Source of the DNA: Aurantiacibacter zhengii
GTDB taxonomy: Bacteria > Pseudomonadota > Alphaproteobacteria > Sphingomonadales > Sphingomonadaceae
Length of the DNA: 64,000 bases
Direction of reading: 5' to 3'
Assembly: GCF_003584125.1 (NCBI RefSeq)
Contig: NZ_QXFL01000001.1
Span: 372,001-436,000, forward strand
Part shown: positions 29,065 through 38,867 of the stretch, in pieces
Layout of the letters: each line of letters starts with the position of its first letter
Numbering within the stretch: the first letter of the stretch is position 1
Made by a program: the position numbers and the translations under genes
Notes under the pieces: generated by a model
What the model was told of the DNA's origin: nothing
Database searches by the model: none
What the model saw: the letters and a program-made list of their open reading frames with translations, nothing else

Positions 29065-30156
29065 ATGGGCATTGCAAAAGAACTCGATGGGATAGAGCTG
29101 CACGGCGACCGAAGTGGTCAAAAGTGGACGGTCGTTGAGAGACTAAAGATGGAAGCGGACTGGACTCCCGGGCAGTTTTCAGTCGGCTACAGGGTGATAC
29201 GCGAAGACGGACTCGAAGGCTTCATGAAGGCCTCTGACCTTAGCATGGCGTTCGACAAAGATGACCCGATCAAAGCCCTTCGCGAGATGGCAAGTGGGCA
29301 CGAGTTCGAGCGAACCATACTTGATCGTTGTAGGGGCAATAGGCTTGATAAGGTAGTAACCGCCCTCGATTCCGGAACAGCTTCTTTGGAATACCAAGGG
29401 ACGCGCGAATATGTTTTTTACATCATATTCGAACTTGCAAAAAGTGATTTGCGGAAGATCGTCAAAGTCAAAGAGGGCAACGATCTTATCTGGGTAATTT
29501 CCGCGATACATAACATTGCTGTGGCAATGGCCCAAATCCACGGGATTGATGTTTATCACAACGATTTGAAGCCCGGGAACACACTCATATTTGAGGAGAC
29601 TGAAAAAGTCGCCGACCTTGGTCGCGCTTCTTCGCCAGAATTTCCAGTCTCGCATGATCGACTACTGTGCGCGGGCGATCGCCGTTTTGCCCCTCCAGAA
29701 CAACTCTACCACAATCAGAACACATCTTTGGACCTCGACAGGTACGTAAAATCGAAAGCCGGCGATCTCTACAATCTCGGAAGCATCATGCATTTCCTGA
29801 TTACGAAACGGCAGCTTACTCCTGAGGTCATCTCGAGATTGGACCCCTGCTTTCGTCCGGCAATTCCGGGTGGGGGATGGTATGATAGCTATGAAGGGGT
29901 ATTACCTTATTGGCGTTCCGCCCAAGACACGGTCCTCACCGAATTTTACGATGACCTGCCAGAGGAATGGCTAGATAAGTTTAGGTTTGCTCTGGATGAT
30001 GTGAGAACGGTGATAATGCATCTGTGTGAACCCGATTATTGCCTCAGAGGGGACCTCAAAGATTCTAACGTTACCCTCTCGAAATATGGTCTCCAACGCA
30101 TTATTTCCAAAATGGACCTGCTTAGGACGAAGGTGATTGTGACTTCGCGTGCTTGA
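29065..30156 (+). CDS. Serine/threonine protein kinase-like protein in an AT-rich island
   Basis: This 363-residue protein has a eukaryotic-type protein kinase fold. Motifs in order are a lysine in GFMKASD (K55), a glutamate in HEFER (E80 or E82), the hinge FELAKSD, the catalytic loop HNDLKPGN (residues 165-172), DLG in place of DFG (184-186), APPE (209-212) and DLYNLGSIM (234-242). All catalytic residues needed for phosphotransfer are present. A glycine-rich loop is not clear. No membrane segment or PASTA repeats are seen, unlike wall-sensing kinases. No strong ribosome binding site is visible. It overlaps the next gene by 8 bases. Base composition is AT-richer than the rest of the window, which suggests transfer. 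Confidence 0.78.
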   Translation: MGIAKELDGIELHGDRSGQKWTVVERLKMEADWTPGQFSVGYRVIREDGLEGFMKASDLSMAFDKDDPIKALREMASGHEFERTILDRCRGNRLDKVVTALDSGTASLEYQGTREYVFYIIFELAKSDLRKIVKVKEGNDLIWVISAIHNIAVAMAQIHGIDVYHNDLKPGNTLIFEETEKVADLGRASSPEFPVSHDRLLCAGDRRFAPPEQLYHNQNTSLDLDRYVKSKAGDLYNLGSIMHFLITKRQLTPEVISRLDPCFRPAIPGGGWYDSYEGVLPYWRSAQDTVLTEFYDDLPEEWLDKFRFALDDVRTVIMHLCEPDYCLRGDLKDSNVTLSKYGLQRIISKMDLLRTKVIVTSRA

Positions 30157-31795
30157 TCAAGAGGAGCAAGATCGAAATGTGATCCCGCGATGGCGGCCAA
30201 TTGTCGCCATCGAAAAGCGAGACCTAGCTTCATTGGGTCGCTTCAAAGACGTAGCACCTTTGCATCGAACTGAGGATTTCACAGATCAGATATCGATCTG
30301 GTGCCAAGAAGGTTCGCTGGAAGCCGCATCAGATATCTTCGACACCTATCTAATCACCGGTGATAGCAATCTCCTGCGATTAGCTAACTCAATCTTTGAA
30401 AAGCATGCGGATGAAATACCGCCACGACTTCGATTTGCTATCGAGTCTGCTCATGAGCCCGCGAATGACACCTTAGAACTCAGGAGGTCAATAGCGTATA
30501 GGGAAACCGACAAAAACTACGTTTGGAAAACCATCGCAGTCCAAAAACGACGTATCTCTGAATACCCGAGGGACGCGCTCGCGTATTTAGAACTTGCCCG
30601 ACTTTATACGATATGCGGCCATTTCGAGAAAGCGGAAGAGCAACTCGACATCGCCCGCTCCCTTGCCCCTGAAAATCGCGTAATTCTTCGTTCGACGTTA
30701 AAATTCTACCATATAATTTCAGATCTGAAGACCGGCCTAGGTATTCTTCGAAGGTCAGACCGAATAAGATTCGACCCTTGGATCCAAAGCGCGGAAGTTG
30801 CGACATCTAACGCATTGCAAACAACGAGCCGGTTTCACAACCGGAAGTTAGTTCACCAGTTGAAGGATGGTTCGGTAACGCGCGACTCTACTGAGTTAGC
30901 AATGGCTATTGCAACTTTGGAAAAGGCGCATGGGGTCACTGAGCGAAAGATCTTTAAGCTGGTTCGCCAAGCGCTTCCCAAGAGTACAGAAAACGGCTTT
31001 GCGCAAGCAATATGGCTTAGCAACCATAGCTCCAGAGAATTTTTGGACCGCTTTCCGGAAAGCAAACCTTCGTCCGAAGCATACGAAGCTAAACTAAAGC
31101 TGGCGCTTGCAGCAAATGATTTTCAAGCCGCGGCTGGGTTCGCAGAACTTTGGGTGGAGGATCAGCCCTTCAGTCAAGACGCGATCATTCGATATTTAAA
31201 CTTGCTCGCAGTTCATACCGGCCCCGATCAGCGTTCGATAAGCTTTGCTCGAAGGGCCGCTAAGATATTCAACGAGAGTTGGCATGTACTGAATGCTGCT
31301 CTCTTGCTGTTAGTCGAGGCTGGCGAATTGAACGCTGCTCATGATGTCTTGATCAAGTTGAGACGCGAAACACCACAAGGGGCTTCACGAGCATTTGTTC
31401 AAGCTGCAGAGGGTTTCTATGCATTTGCGCGCGGTGACTTTTTGACAGGTCGGGAAGCTTACGAGGCGGCCGCAAAGACTGCTCGTCAACATAGATCCAA
31501 TGACCTTATCGTGAACTCTGCAATGTTCTGGCTACGATGTGAGATGGTTAATGGATTAATATCGCAAGAATGCATAAAAGGGATTTCGGACCGGATCGAT
31601 TTAGCGATTAAAAAGGGGCGCTTACAAGATCGACATCATCTCACAAACACTTGGGGCGCGATAAAGCGAAAAGCGGCCGAGGTTAAATTACCCGAATCTG
31701 CCCCCGACGCTAGAGGTGAGGACCTTGTAACAAAGACAATAAGTCAAAATTTAGATGATCCTGAATTAATGCAGGATGCGCAACTCAACCTCTAG
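30149..31795 (+). CDS. TPR-type repeat protein paired with the kinase
   Basis: This 548-residue helical protein has one clear TPR unit near residues 140-175 (AYLELARLYTICGHFEKAEEQ and LDIARSLAPEN) and weaker helical repeats to about residue 480. The N-terminal 100 residues (PRWRPIVAIEKRD) match nothing I know. No membrane segment or signal is seen. The frame begins at a GTG overlapping the kinase stop by 8 bases; a GTG at 30179 with GAGGAG 12 bases ahead is an alternative. Codon use is AT-rich like the kinase. It probably scaffolds or is phosphorylated by the kinase; that is inference. Its stop is 1 base from the lepA stop. Confidence 0.7.
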   Translation: MLDQEEQDRNVIPRWRPIVAIEKRDLASLGRFKDVAPLHRTEDFTDQISIWCQEGSLEAASDIFDTYLITGDSNLLRLANSIFEKHADEIPPRLRFAIESAHEPANDTLELRRSIAYRETDKNYVWKTIAVQKRRISEYPRDALAYLELARLYTICGHFEKAEEQLDIARSLAPENRVILRSTLKFYHIISDLKTGLGILRRSDRIRFDPWIQSAEVATSNALQTTSRFHNRKLVHQLKDGSVTRDSTELAMAIATLEKAHGVTERKIFKLVRQALPKSTENGFAQAIWLSNHSSREFLDRFPESKPSSEAYEAKLKLALAANDFQAAAGFAELWVEDQPFSQDAIIRYLNLLAVHTGPDQRSISFARRAAKIFNESWHVLNAALLLLVEAGELNAAHDVLIKLRRETPQGASRAFVQAAEGFYAFARGDFLTGREAYEAAAKTARQHRSNDLIVNSAMFWLRCEMVNGLISQECIKGISDRIDLAIKKGRLQDRHHLTNTWGAIKRKAAEVKLPESAPDARGEDLVTKTISQNLDDPELMQDAQLNL

Positions 31796-31796
31796 G

Positions 31797-33614
31797 CTAC
31801 TCCTCCCCCATCCGCAGCGCCGCGATAAACGCCTCCTGCGGGATGCTCACATTGCCATACTCGCGCATCCGGGCCTTCCCCTTCTTCTGTTTTTCCAGCA
31901 GCTTCTTCTTGCGCGTAATGTCGCCGCCGTAGCATTTGGCGGTCACGTCCTTGCGCAGGGCGGCGATGGTTTCGCGGGCGATGATCTTGCCGCCGATGGC
32001 GGCCTGGATCGGGATCTTGAACAGGTGGCGCGGGATCAGGTCTTTCAGCCGCTCGCACATGCCGCGGCCGCGTTCCTCGGCAACGGAGCGGTGGACGATC
32101 AGCGATAGCGCGTCGACCGGCTCGTTATTCACCATGATGTTCATCTTCACCAGGTCGCCTTCGCGAAGGCCGATCTGCTCGTAATCGAAGCTGGCATAGC
32201 CGCGGCTGATGCTTTTCAGGCGGTCGTAGAAGTCGAACACCACTTCGTTCAGCGGCAATTCGTAGCTCACCTGCGCGCGCCCGCCGACGTAGGTCAGGTC
32301 GGTCTGGATGCCGCGCCGGTCCTGGCACAGCTTGAGGATGGAGCCGAGGTATTCGTCGGGCGTGTAGATCACCGCCTTGATCCACGGTTCCTCGATCATG
32401 TCGATGCGGTTCACGTCCGGCCAGTCGGCGGGGTTGTGAATGTCGATGACCTTGGCGTCCTCGTTCTTCGTGTGGCCCAGGTGCACGCGGTAGACCACGC
32501 TGGGCGCGGTGGTGATGAGGTCGAGGTCGTATTCGCGGCTGAGGCGTTCCTGGATGATTTCCAGGTGCAGCAGGCCAAGGAAGCCGGCGCGGAAGCCGAA
32601 GCCCAGCGCGGCGCTCGATTCCATCTCGTAGGAGAAGGAGGCATCGTTGAGGCGCAGCTTGCCGATGGAATCGCGAAGCTTCTCGAAATCCGCCGCGTCC
32701 ACCGGGAACAGGCCGCAGAACACCACCGGCTGCACTTCCTTGTAGCCCTTCAGCGCGGTGGGAGAGCCGTTCTTCACCGTGGTGATGGTGTCACCCACGC
32801 GGGCCTGTTCGACTTCCTTGATCTGCGCGGTGATGAAGCCGATTTCGCCCGGCCCGATCTCCGGCAGGTCGGTGCGCTTGGGCTTGAAGCAGCCGACGCG
32901 GTCGATCAGGTGCTGGGTGCCCCCTTGCATGAACTTGACCTCGAGGCCCTTCTTGATGACGCCGTCCATCACGCGCACCAGGATGACGACGCCGAGGTAG
33001 GGGTCGTACCATGAGTCGACCAGCATGGCCTTCAGCGGCGCGTCGCGGTCGCCCGTGGGGGCGGGGATGCGCTTGACGAGGGCTTCCAGCACGTCCTCGA
33101 TCCCGATGCCGGACTTGGCGCTGGTCAGCACCGCGTCGCTGGCGTCGAGGCCGATGATATCCTCGATCTCGGCCTTTACCTTGTCGGGTTCGGCGGCGGG
33201 CAGGTCGATCTTGTTGATGACGGGCACGATCTCGTGGTCATGCTCGATCGACTGGTAGACGTTGGCGAGCGTCTGCGCTTCCACGCCCTGCGCCGCGTCC
33301 ACCACCAGCAGCGCGCCCTCGCAGGCCGCCAGCGAGCGCGACACTTCGTAGGCGAAGTCGACGTGGCCCGGCGTGTCCATCAGGTTGAGCTCGTAGGTCT
33401 CGCCATCCTTCGCGGTGTAGCTGAGGCGCACGGTCTGGGCCTTGATGGTGATGCCGCGCTCGCGCTCGATGTCCATGTTATCAAGGACTTGCTCGCTCAT
33501 CTCGCGCTCGGTCAGGCCGCCGCAATGCTGGATCAGGCGATCCGCCAGCGTGGACTTGCCATGGTCGATATGGGCGATGATCGAGAAATTTCGGATATGC
33601 GACAGTTCGGTCAT
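31797..33614 (-). CDS. lepA: Elongation factor 4
   Basis: LepA (EF4) is a translational GTPase related to EF-G that acts on stalled or initiating ribosomes. The 605-residue protein is full length. GTPase motifs are HIDHGKST (G1, near residue 15), ERGIT (G2), DTPGH (G3, near 80) and NKID (G4). Domains II, III and V follow, with the LepA-specific C-terminus ending in [20 protein letters not shown] and a short tail. The converging island gene stops 1 base away, so no terminator lies between them. Confidence 0.98.
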   Translation of the reverse strand: MTELSHIRNFSIIAHIDHGKSTLADRLIQHCGGLTEREMSEQVLDNMDIERERGITIKAQTVRLSYTAKDGETYELNLMDTPGHVDFAYEVSRSLAACEGALLVVDAAQGVEAQTLANVYQSIEHDHEIVPVINKIDLPAAEPDKVKAEIEDIIGLDASDAVLTSAKSGIGIEDVLEALVKRIPAPTGDRDAPLKAMLVDSWYDPYLGVVILVRVMDGVIKKGLEVKFMQGGTQHLIDRVGCFKPKRTDLPEIGPGEIGFITAQIKEVEQARVGDTITTVKNGSPTALKGYKEVQPVVFCGLFPVDAADFEKLRDSIGKLRLNDASFSYEMESSAALGFGFRAGFLGLLHLEIIQERLSREYDLDLITTAPSVVYRVHLGHTKNEDAKVIDIHNPADWPDVNRIDMIEEPWIKAVIYTPDEYLGSILKLCQDRRGIQTDLTYVGGRAQVSYELPLNEVVFDFYDRLKSISRGYASFDYEQIGLREGDLVKMNIMVNNEPVDALSLIVHRSVAEERGRGMCERLKDLIPRHLFKIPIQAAIGGKIIARETIAALRKDVTAKCYGGDITRKKKLLEKQKKGKARMREYGNVSIPQEAFIAALRMGEE

Positions 33615-33669
33615 GCCGCGCCTTTAGCCTTGCACTGCAAGACTGTCAGCCGGAATATGCGGGGGTTCA

Positions 33670-35907
33670 CTATCCCGCCCGCGACGCCCCGCCGCCCACA
33701 TCCACTTGCATGAAGCGTGGCCGCGTGCCCGGCGTGCTTCTTCCGCCAGCCACGGCTGCCAGGTGATTTCCCCCGCGCAGGGCCTGCAGCGGCGCACCAA
33801 TGGCGGCGAGCATGTAGGGCGAGACACGGTGGCGCGTGCACAGCCCCCCTGCCCCGTCCGAAACCAGGGCTGTCTCGAATTCGATTCCCTGGGTCGCGTC
33901 CTGCGATCGGCGAACCTTGCCCACCACTATCTGTCCCTCGCCAAGGTCAAGCACCAGTTCGGTGCCGATGGGTACGTCCAGCAGCCCCTCTATGCGCGCA
34001 CCGGTGCGAGACAGGTCGCGCAGCATGGCGACGTAGTGATGATCCTCGTGCACGACACCGATACGGCGGAACAGCGTGCGCCGCTCCGACCGGAACTTCG
34101 CAGGCCCGGATGGCTCGTAGCGCAATTCACCGGAGGCCAGCTTCTCCAGCACTTCGGACTGCGGCACCGCGCGCGAGAAGATGAACCCCTGAACATAGTC
34201 CACTTCCAGCCTGGCGATGGTCTCCAGTTCGTCCATGGCTTCCACGCCTTCGGCGGTGGTGACCATGTCCATCGCCTTGGCCAGATCGGCAATCGCATGG
34301 ATGATGGCGTTGCCCTTGTCGCCGTCCTGCGCGCAACCGCGCACGAAGCTCTGATCGATCTTCAGTTTGTTGAAGGGCGCCTTGCGCAAATAGGACAGCG
34401 AGGAATAGCCGGTGCCGAAATCGTCGAGCGCCAGCTTTACGCCAAGCTTGGCGAGCTTTTCGAACATGATCGCCGCGTTGCCGATATCGCCCATGAAGAC
34501 GCTCTCGGTTATTTCCAGTTCCAGCCGTGAGGGAGGAAGGCCCGAATCGCGCAAGGCCCTGTCGACGATATCGGGAAGGTCTTCAGCCAGAAACTGGCGC
34601 GCCGATACGTTCACGGAAACCGGGAAGTTGCCGGGCCATTCGGCAGCATCGCGGCAGGCCTGCTGCAAGGCCCACGCACCCAGCCCGTCTATCAGGCCGG
34701 AGTCCTCTGCTACGGGAATGAATATTGTTGGAGAGATCGGCCCGTGTTCCGGGTGATTCCAGCGCAGCAGTGCCTCGAAACCGCGCACCATGTGATTTCT
34801 TGCATCGACCTGCGGCTGGTAGTGCATCGCAAGCTGTTCACGCGCCATCGCATCGCGAAGCTCTTCCTCGATCTCGCGGCGGTCTTCTGCCGTTTCCTTC
34901 AAATCGTTGGAATAGAAACGGAACTGCCCGCGCCCACCGCCCTTGGCCGCGTAAAGCGCCAGGTCTGCGGCCTTGACCAATTCGGCGGACTCCACCCCGT
35001 CGTATGGCGCAACCGCGATACCCACCGAGGTGCCGATGATGGCGCGACTGCCCTCGATGGAATAGGGCTGCGAGATCATCTGGATCATGCGGTTCGCTGC
35101 ATCGCCCAGTTTGCCGCGATCATCCAGATCCGGGACGATCAGCTGAAACTCGTCACCGCCAAGCCTGCCGATTTCAGCACCCGCGGGGGCCACTCGCTGT
35201 AGCCGTTGAGAAACCTGTCGCAGCAACTCGTCGCCTGCGGGGTGGCCGAGTGTATCGTTAACCTGCTTGAACCTGTCCAGATCGAGCATAATGAGCGCGC
35301 AGCTGCGCTTCTCGATCTTGTAGGCGATGAGCGCTGTCGTCAGTCGTTGGGCCATGCGGTGACGATTGGAGAGGCCCGTCAACGCATCGAATTCGGCCAT
35401 GCGGCTGGTCTTGCGCTTCTCCTCGTACGATGCGGTGATATCCTTCACGATGCCCCGATAACCGGTAAAATCGTTGCGATCGTCGAATTGCGGCCGGCCG
35501 GTAAGTTGCCACCACTTGTGGCAATTGCCGCTGCTTGCTTCCTTTTTCAGGCACACCACAAGTTCCGTGAAGCTGGAATGGGCGCTCAACAGGTAGGAAA
35601 TCGGCTTGGCTTCGCTCTGGTCATCGTCCTCGCGGGCGGTCTGGAGAAGGTTCGCCAGCGGTTCACCAATTACGGGGCGGCACGGATCGAACTGGTCCAT
35701 CGCCTTCTGAGATAAATAGCGCACCCTTCCCTGCGCGTCGGTAGCCCAGAACCAGGCAAGGTCGCTGTTCTCGAAACTGTCGAATATCTCAAGCCGCTCG
35801 CCCTTGCTGACCATTGCAGTGCGGGATGCCGCGGCTTCTGCGTCGGGCACGCGGACGGGTTCGGCTTCGTTGCCGCCAAACCCTTTCCAAATGCCTCGTA
35901 CACCCAT
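33670..35907 (-). CDS. PAS-GGDEF-EAL-PilZ cyclic-di-GMP enzyme (soluble)
   Basis: This 745-residue protein could both make and break cyclic-di-GMP. A PAS-like sensor lies at residues 40-160. The diguanylate cyclase domain has an intact GGDEF at 250-254, and the phosphodiesterase domain has EAL at 378-380 plus LDDFGTGYSSL, KIDQSFV and TAEGVE. A C-terminal PilZ domain (about 605-690) has RTLFR and DLSRTG. The RxxD inhibitory site upstream of GGDEF is degenerate (PAGA), so product feedback may be lost. No membrane segment is seen. RBS AAGGTAACGC. It lies 44 bases downstream of its paralogue. Confidence 0.92.
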   Translation of the reverse strand: MGVRGIWKGFGGNEAEPVRVPDAEAAASRTAMVSKGERLEIFDSFENSDLAWFWATDAQGRVRYLSQKAMDQFDPCRPVIGEPLANLLQTAREDDDQSEAKPISYLLSAHSSFTELVVCLKKEASSGNCHKWWQLTGRPQFDDRNDFTGYRGIVKDITASYEEKRKTSRMAEFDALTGLSNRHRMAQRLTTALIAYKIEKRSCALIMLDLDRFKQVNDTLGHPAGDELLRQVSQRLQRVAPAGAEIGRLGGDEFQLIVPDLDDRGKLGDAANRMIQMISQPYSIEGSRAIIGTSVGIAVAPYDGVESAELVKAADLALYAAKGGGRGQFRFYSNDLKETAEDRREIEEELRDAMAREQLAMHYQPQVDARNHMVRGFEALLRWNHPEHGPISPTIFIPVAEDSGLIDGLGAWALQQACRDAAEWPGNFPVSVNVSARQFLAEDLPDIVDRALRDSGLPPSRLELEITESVFMGDIGNAAIMFEKLAKLGVKLALDDFGTGYSSLSYLRKAPFNKLKIDQSFVRGCAQDGDKGNAIIHAIADLAKAMDMVTTAEGVEAMDELETIARLEVDYVQGFIFSRAVPQSEVLEKLASGELRYEPSGPAKFRSERRTLFRRIGVVHEDHHYVAMLRDLSRTGARIEGLLDVPIGTELVLDLGEGQIVVGKVRRSQDATQGIEFETALVSDGAGGLCTRHRVSPYMLAAIGAPLQALRGGNHLAAVAGGRSTPGTRPRFMQVDVGGGASRAG

Positions 35908-35952
35908 GCGTTACCTTTTCGTTTGTCCGACAGTGCTCTACTCGATGCAGAT

Positions 35953-38709
35953 TCAGACAGACTCCCCTATTACAATCTTCCTGATCGGCGCAGGCGCCGC
36001 CGCCTGGATTGCCGCGATGCGCCCTGACGGATCACGTTCCAGAGCGTTGGCGAATTCCACGCCCATGCGATCGTCCTCACTCCAGCGGGTGGTGCAGGTT
36101 ACCGCATAGGATTGCGACAGCTGCACCTTGAACAGAGTCCCAACCGGCACGCTCCAGAGACCTTCGATCATCGCGCCCGTGGTCGAGATGTTGCGGATGG
36201 TGCCGTTGTAGAGATGCCCGTTGTGATCCAGCACAACCTTGCGCAGCATCGTCTGGCGCGGTGCCCGGCTGCAACGCGGTCCACGAGCCACGGCAGCAAG
36301 CCCCGAGGCAAGCCGCTCGCTCGCCTGCTGGGCATCCAGCGGCCGTTCGTAGATGAAGCCCTGCACGTGGCTGCATCCGTGCACGCGCACCAGATCGAGT
36401 TCGTCCATGGTCTCCACGCCTTCGGCGGTGGTTTCCATGCCCAGCGAATGCGCAAGGCTGGTGATCGACGCGATAATGGCGGCATTGCGGCTGCCTGCCT
36501 CGGTAATGCCGCGCACGAAGCTCTTGTCGATCTTGATCTTGTCGAAAGGAGCTTTTTTCAGGTAGCCGAGCGACGAATAGCCGGTTCCGAAATCGTCGAG
36601 AGCAAGGCGCACGCCAAGGTTCTTGAGGGCGGCAAACATGGCATCGGTCGCGGCGCTGTCCTGCAGGAATACCGTCTCGGTTATTTCCAGTTCGAGCTGT
36701 GAAGGCTTGATACCGGCGCTGGCGATTGCGTTGGCGACGATGCTGGGCAGCTGCGGATTGGCAAATTGCAGCGGCGAGACATTCACGGCCATGCGGATTT
36801 CACCCGGCCACTCGGCCAGTTGCTCGCACGCCTGGCGCAGTGCCCATTCCCCCAGTTGCTGGATCATGCCGGTATCTTCAGCCGACTCGATGAACCGGTG
36901 CGGCGAGATCCAGCCTTTCACCGGATGATGCCAGCGCATCAGGGCCTCGAACCCGGTGATGTTCTCCGTGCTGGTGGATACCACCGGCTGGTAGAACATC
37001 TCGAGCTGGCCCTTGGCCAGGGCGTCGCGCAGGTCTTCCTCCATCTGCGAGCGCGCCTCGGCGTCCGCATGCAGATCTTCGGAGTAGAAATGATAGCGGC
37101 CACGTCCGCCATCCTTCGCCGCGTAAAGGGCGAGATCGGCGTTACGGATGATATCGTCGCTGCTCTCGCCATCGTCGGGCGCGATGGCGATGCCGACGGA
37201 TGCGCCGATTACCACGCGCTGTCCCTCGATGGTGTAGGGCTGCGACAGCGAATTGATGATTTCGCGGCCCAGCTCGGCCAGTTTGTCGCGCTCCACGCGC
37301 CCGGGAACGATGACCTTGAATTCATCGCCCCCCAGGCGACCGACCTGCCCCATCTTGCCCACGGTACGCTGCAGACGGGTCGATACCTGTTTCAGCAACA
37401 CGTCACCGGCAGGATGCCCCATGGTGTCGTTGACCTGCTTGAACCGATCCAGATCGAGCAGGAAGACCGAGCAGCTGCGGTTGGAAGCCTGCGGTGCCGA
37501 CAGGATCTTTTCCAACGACTGGCTCATGGTGAAGCGGTTGGCGAGGCCGGTGAGCGAGTCGTAACGAGCCAGCCGGGTGGCGTTTTCCTGGCTGCGCTTG
37601 CGCTCGGTCAGGTCCGTGCCCGATCCACGGAAGCCGATGAAGTTGTCGAAATGATCGTACAGCGGCCTGCCGGAAACCGACCACCAGCGTTCCTCGTCCA
37701 CAATCGCCGCGCGCACCGAAAGCTCTGAAAAGGCGGACCTGGCGGACAGATGGAACATCAGCGTCCGCTCACCCTCCTCGCCCGTATCGGCGAGGTCGAA
37801 GAGGCGGGTAAGCGGTTGCCCGATCAGCTTGTGCGGTTTCAAGCGAAGCGCTTCCGCGACCGGCGGGGAAACGTAAGTCAGCAGCGATCGGCGGTCGGTT
37901 TCCCAGAACCAGCCCTGCCCCGTCTGCTCGTAATCGGTGAGGATATCCTGTGCGCGGGTGTTGATCCTCTCCTGCGCCGCACGGTTTTCTTCCAGTTGGG
38001 CCTGGTCGACCATTTCCTGGCGGCTGAGGATCAGGCCCAGCGTGATAGCCAGTACGAGGCCGAACAGGCCGTGCTCGATGCTGTTGTTGAAGAACATCGG
38101 GCCATAAAGCGCGATTTGCGCACCGGCGATCGTCATCGGATGCCGCCGCATGTAAATCGCGGAAATGGCGAAGATCGCCGCGGCGCTGGATCCGATGTAG
38201 ATGCCCGGCAGGGTTCGTTCCGCACCCCACACGGTCAAACCGATCCCGACCAGCAGCAGAGGCAGAAAAGCCGCGGCGAAGAGACCGGCAATCTGGGACG
38301 CCATTTCCCGGGCAATCACCGCGTCGTAAACGAAGCGCCCCAGGAGCAGGATGACGATCGAGGCGACAAAGGCCAGTGCCGACGCCAACGGGATCGGCGC
38401 GGTGGCGACGAAGGTGCAACTGGCCGCGCACAGGAAGATCGTCAGCGGCAGGAACGGCATGGTACGCGGGAACAACTGCCGCGCCGACAGCACATGCTGA
38501 GGCGGCAGGCTTGGCGTGCCGCGGCCCCGCTTACGCCTGTCCTTGCTGCGACGGTCATTTTCCGTGGCCATAGCAGGCTGTTCGTTGACCAGGTCCTCTG
38601 CCGTTTTCTGGGGGACCATCTCGAGGCGCACAGGACTTCCGCCACGCTGGCGCTCGGTGGCAGCGGTGCGCTTGATCCTCTTTAAGGCGTTGCCGGCGGA
38701 ACGGTCCAT
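35953..38709 (-). CDS. Membrane PAS-GGDEF-EAL-PilZ cyclic-di-GMP enzyme
   Basis: This 918-residue paralogue of the downstream gene has an extra N-terminal membrane module. A basic N-terminus (KDRRKRGRG) leads into several membrane helices at residues 84-234. Then come a PAS domain (about 259-369), GGDEF at 460-464, EAL at 588-590 with the catalytic set LDDFGTGYSSL, and a C-terminal PilZ domain (about 820-900) with NISTTG. The RxxxR half of the PilZ site is imperfect, and the RxxD inhibitory site of the cyclase is missing (GKMG). Start uncertain: the frame opens 31 codons earlier and another ATG is at MATEND. I chose MDRSAG. It is divergent from the ferredoxin reductase gene. Confidence 0.88.
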   Translation of the reverse strand: MDRSAGNALKRIKRTAATERQRGGSPVRLEMVPQKTAEDLVNEQPAMATENDRRSKDRRKRGRGTPSLPPQHVLSARQLFPRTMPFLPLTIFLCAASCTFVATAPIPLASALAFVASIVILLLGRFVYDAVIAREMASQIAGLFAAAFLPLLLVGIGLTVWGAERTLPGIYIGSSAAAIFAISAIYMRRHPMTIAGAQIALYGPMFFNNSIEHGLFGLVLAITLGLILSRQEMVDQAQLEENRAAQERINTRAQDILTDYEQTGQGWFWETDRRSLLTYVSPPVAEALRLKPHKLIGQPLTRLFDLADTGEEGERTLMFHLSARSAFSELSVRAAIVDEERWWSVSGRPLYDHFDNFIGFRGSGTDLTERKRSQENATRLARYDSLTGLANRFTMSQSLEKILSAPQASNRSCSVFLLDLDRFKQVNDTMGHPAGDVLLKQVSTRLQRTVGKMGQVGRLGGDEFKVIVPGRVERDKLAELGREIINSLSQPYTIEGQRVVIGASVGIAIAPDDGESSDDIIRNADLALYAAKDGGRGRYHFYSEDLHADAEARSQMEEDLRDALAKGQLEMFYQPVVSTSTENITGFEALMRWHHPVKGWISPHRFIESAEDTGMIQQLGEWALRQACEQLAEWPGEIRMAVNVSPLQFANPQLPSIVANAIASAGIKPSQLELEITETVFLQDSAATDAMFAALKNLGVRLALDDFGTGYSSLGYLKKAPFDKIKIDKSFVRGITEAGSRNAAIIASITSLAHSLGMETTAEGVETMDELDLVRVHGCSHVQGFIYERPLDAQQASERLASGLAAVARGPRCSRAPRQTMLRKVVLDHNGHLYNGTIRNISTTGAMIEGLWSVPVGTLFKVQLSQSYAVTCTTRWSEDDRMGVEFANALERDPSGRIAAIQAAAPAPIRKIVIGESV

Positions 38710-38867
38710 TTCAGTCGCATGCCAGAAAGCCCTTTGAAGAACGGTTAATGGCAACAACCGTACAGGCAGCAGTTTCACCGGGCATGAGCCGTAGAGCTGC
38801 ATTGCCGGATGCGGTTAATTCGCTAAGTTTCGGATCACACACTCTGTTCGTTCGGGAGAACCGCGAA

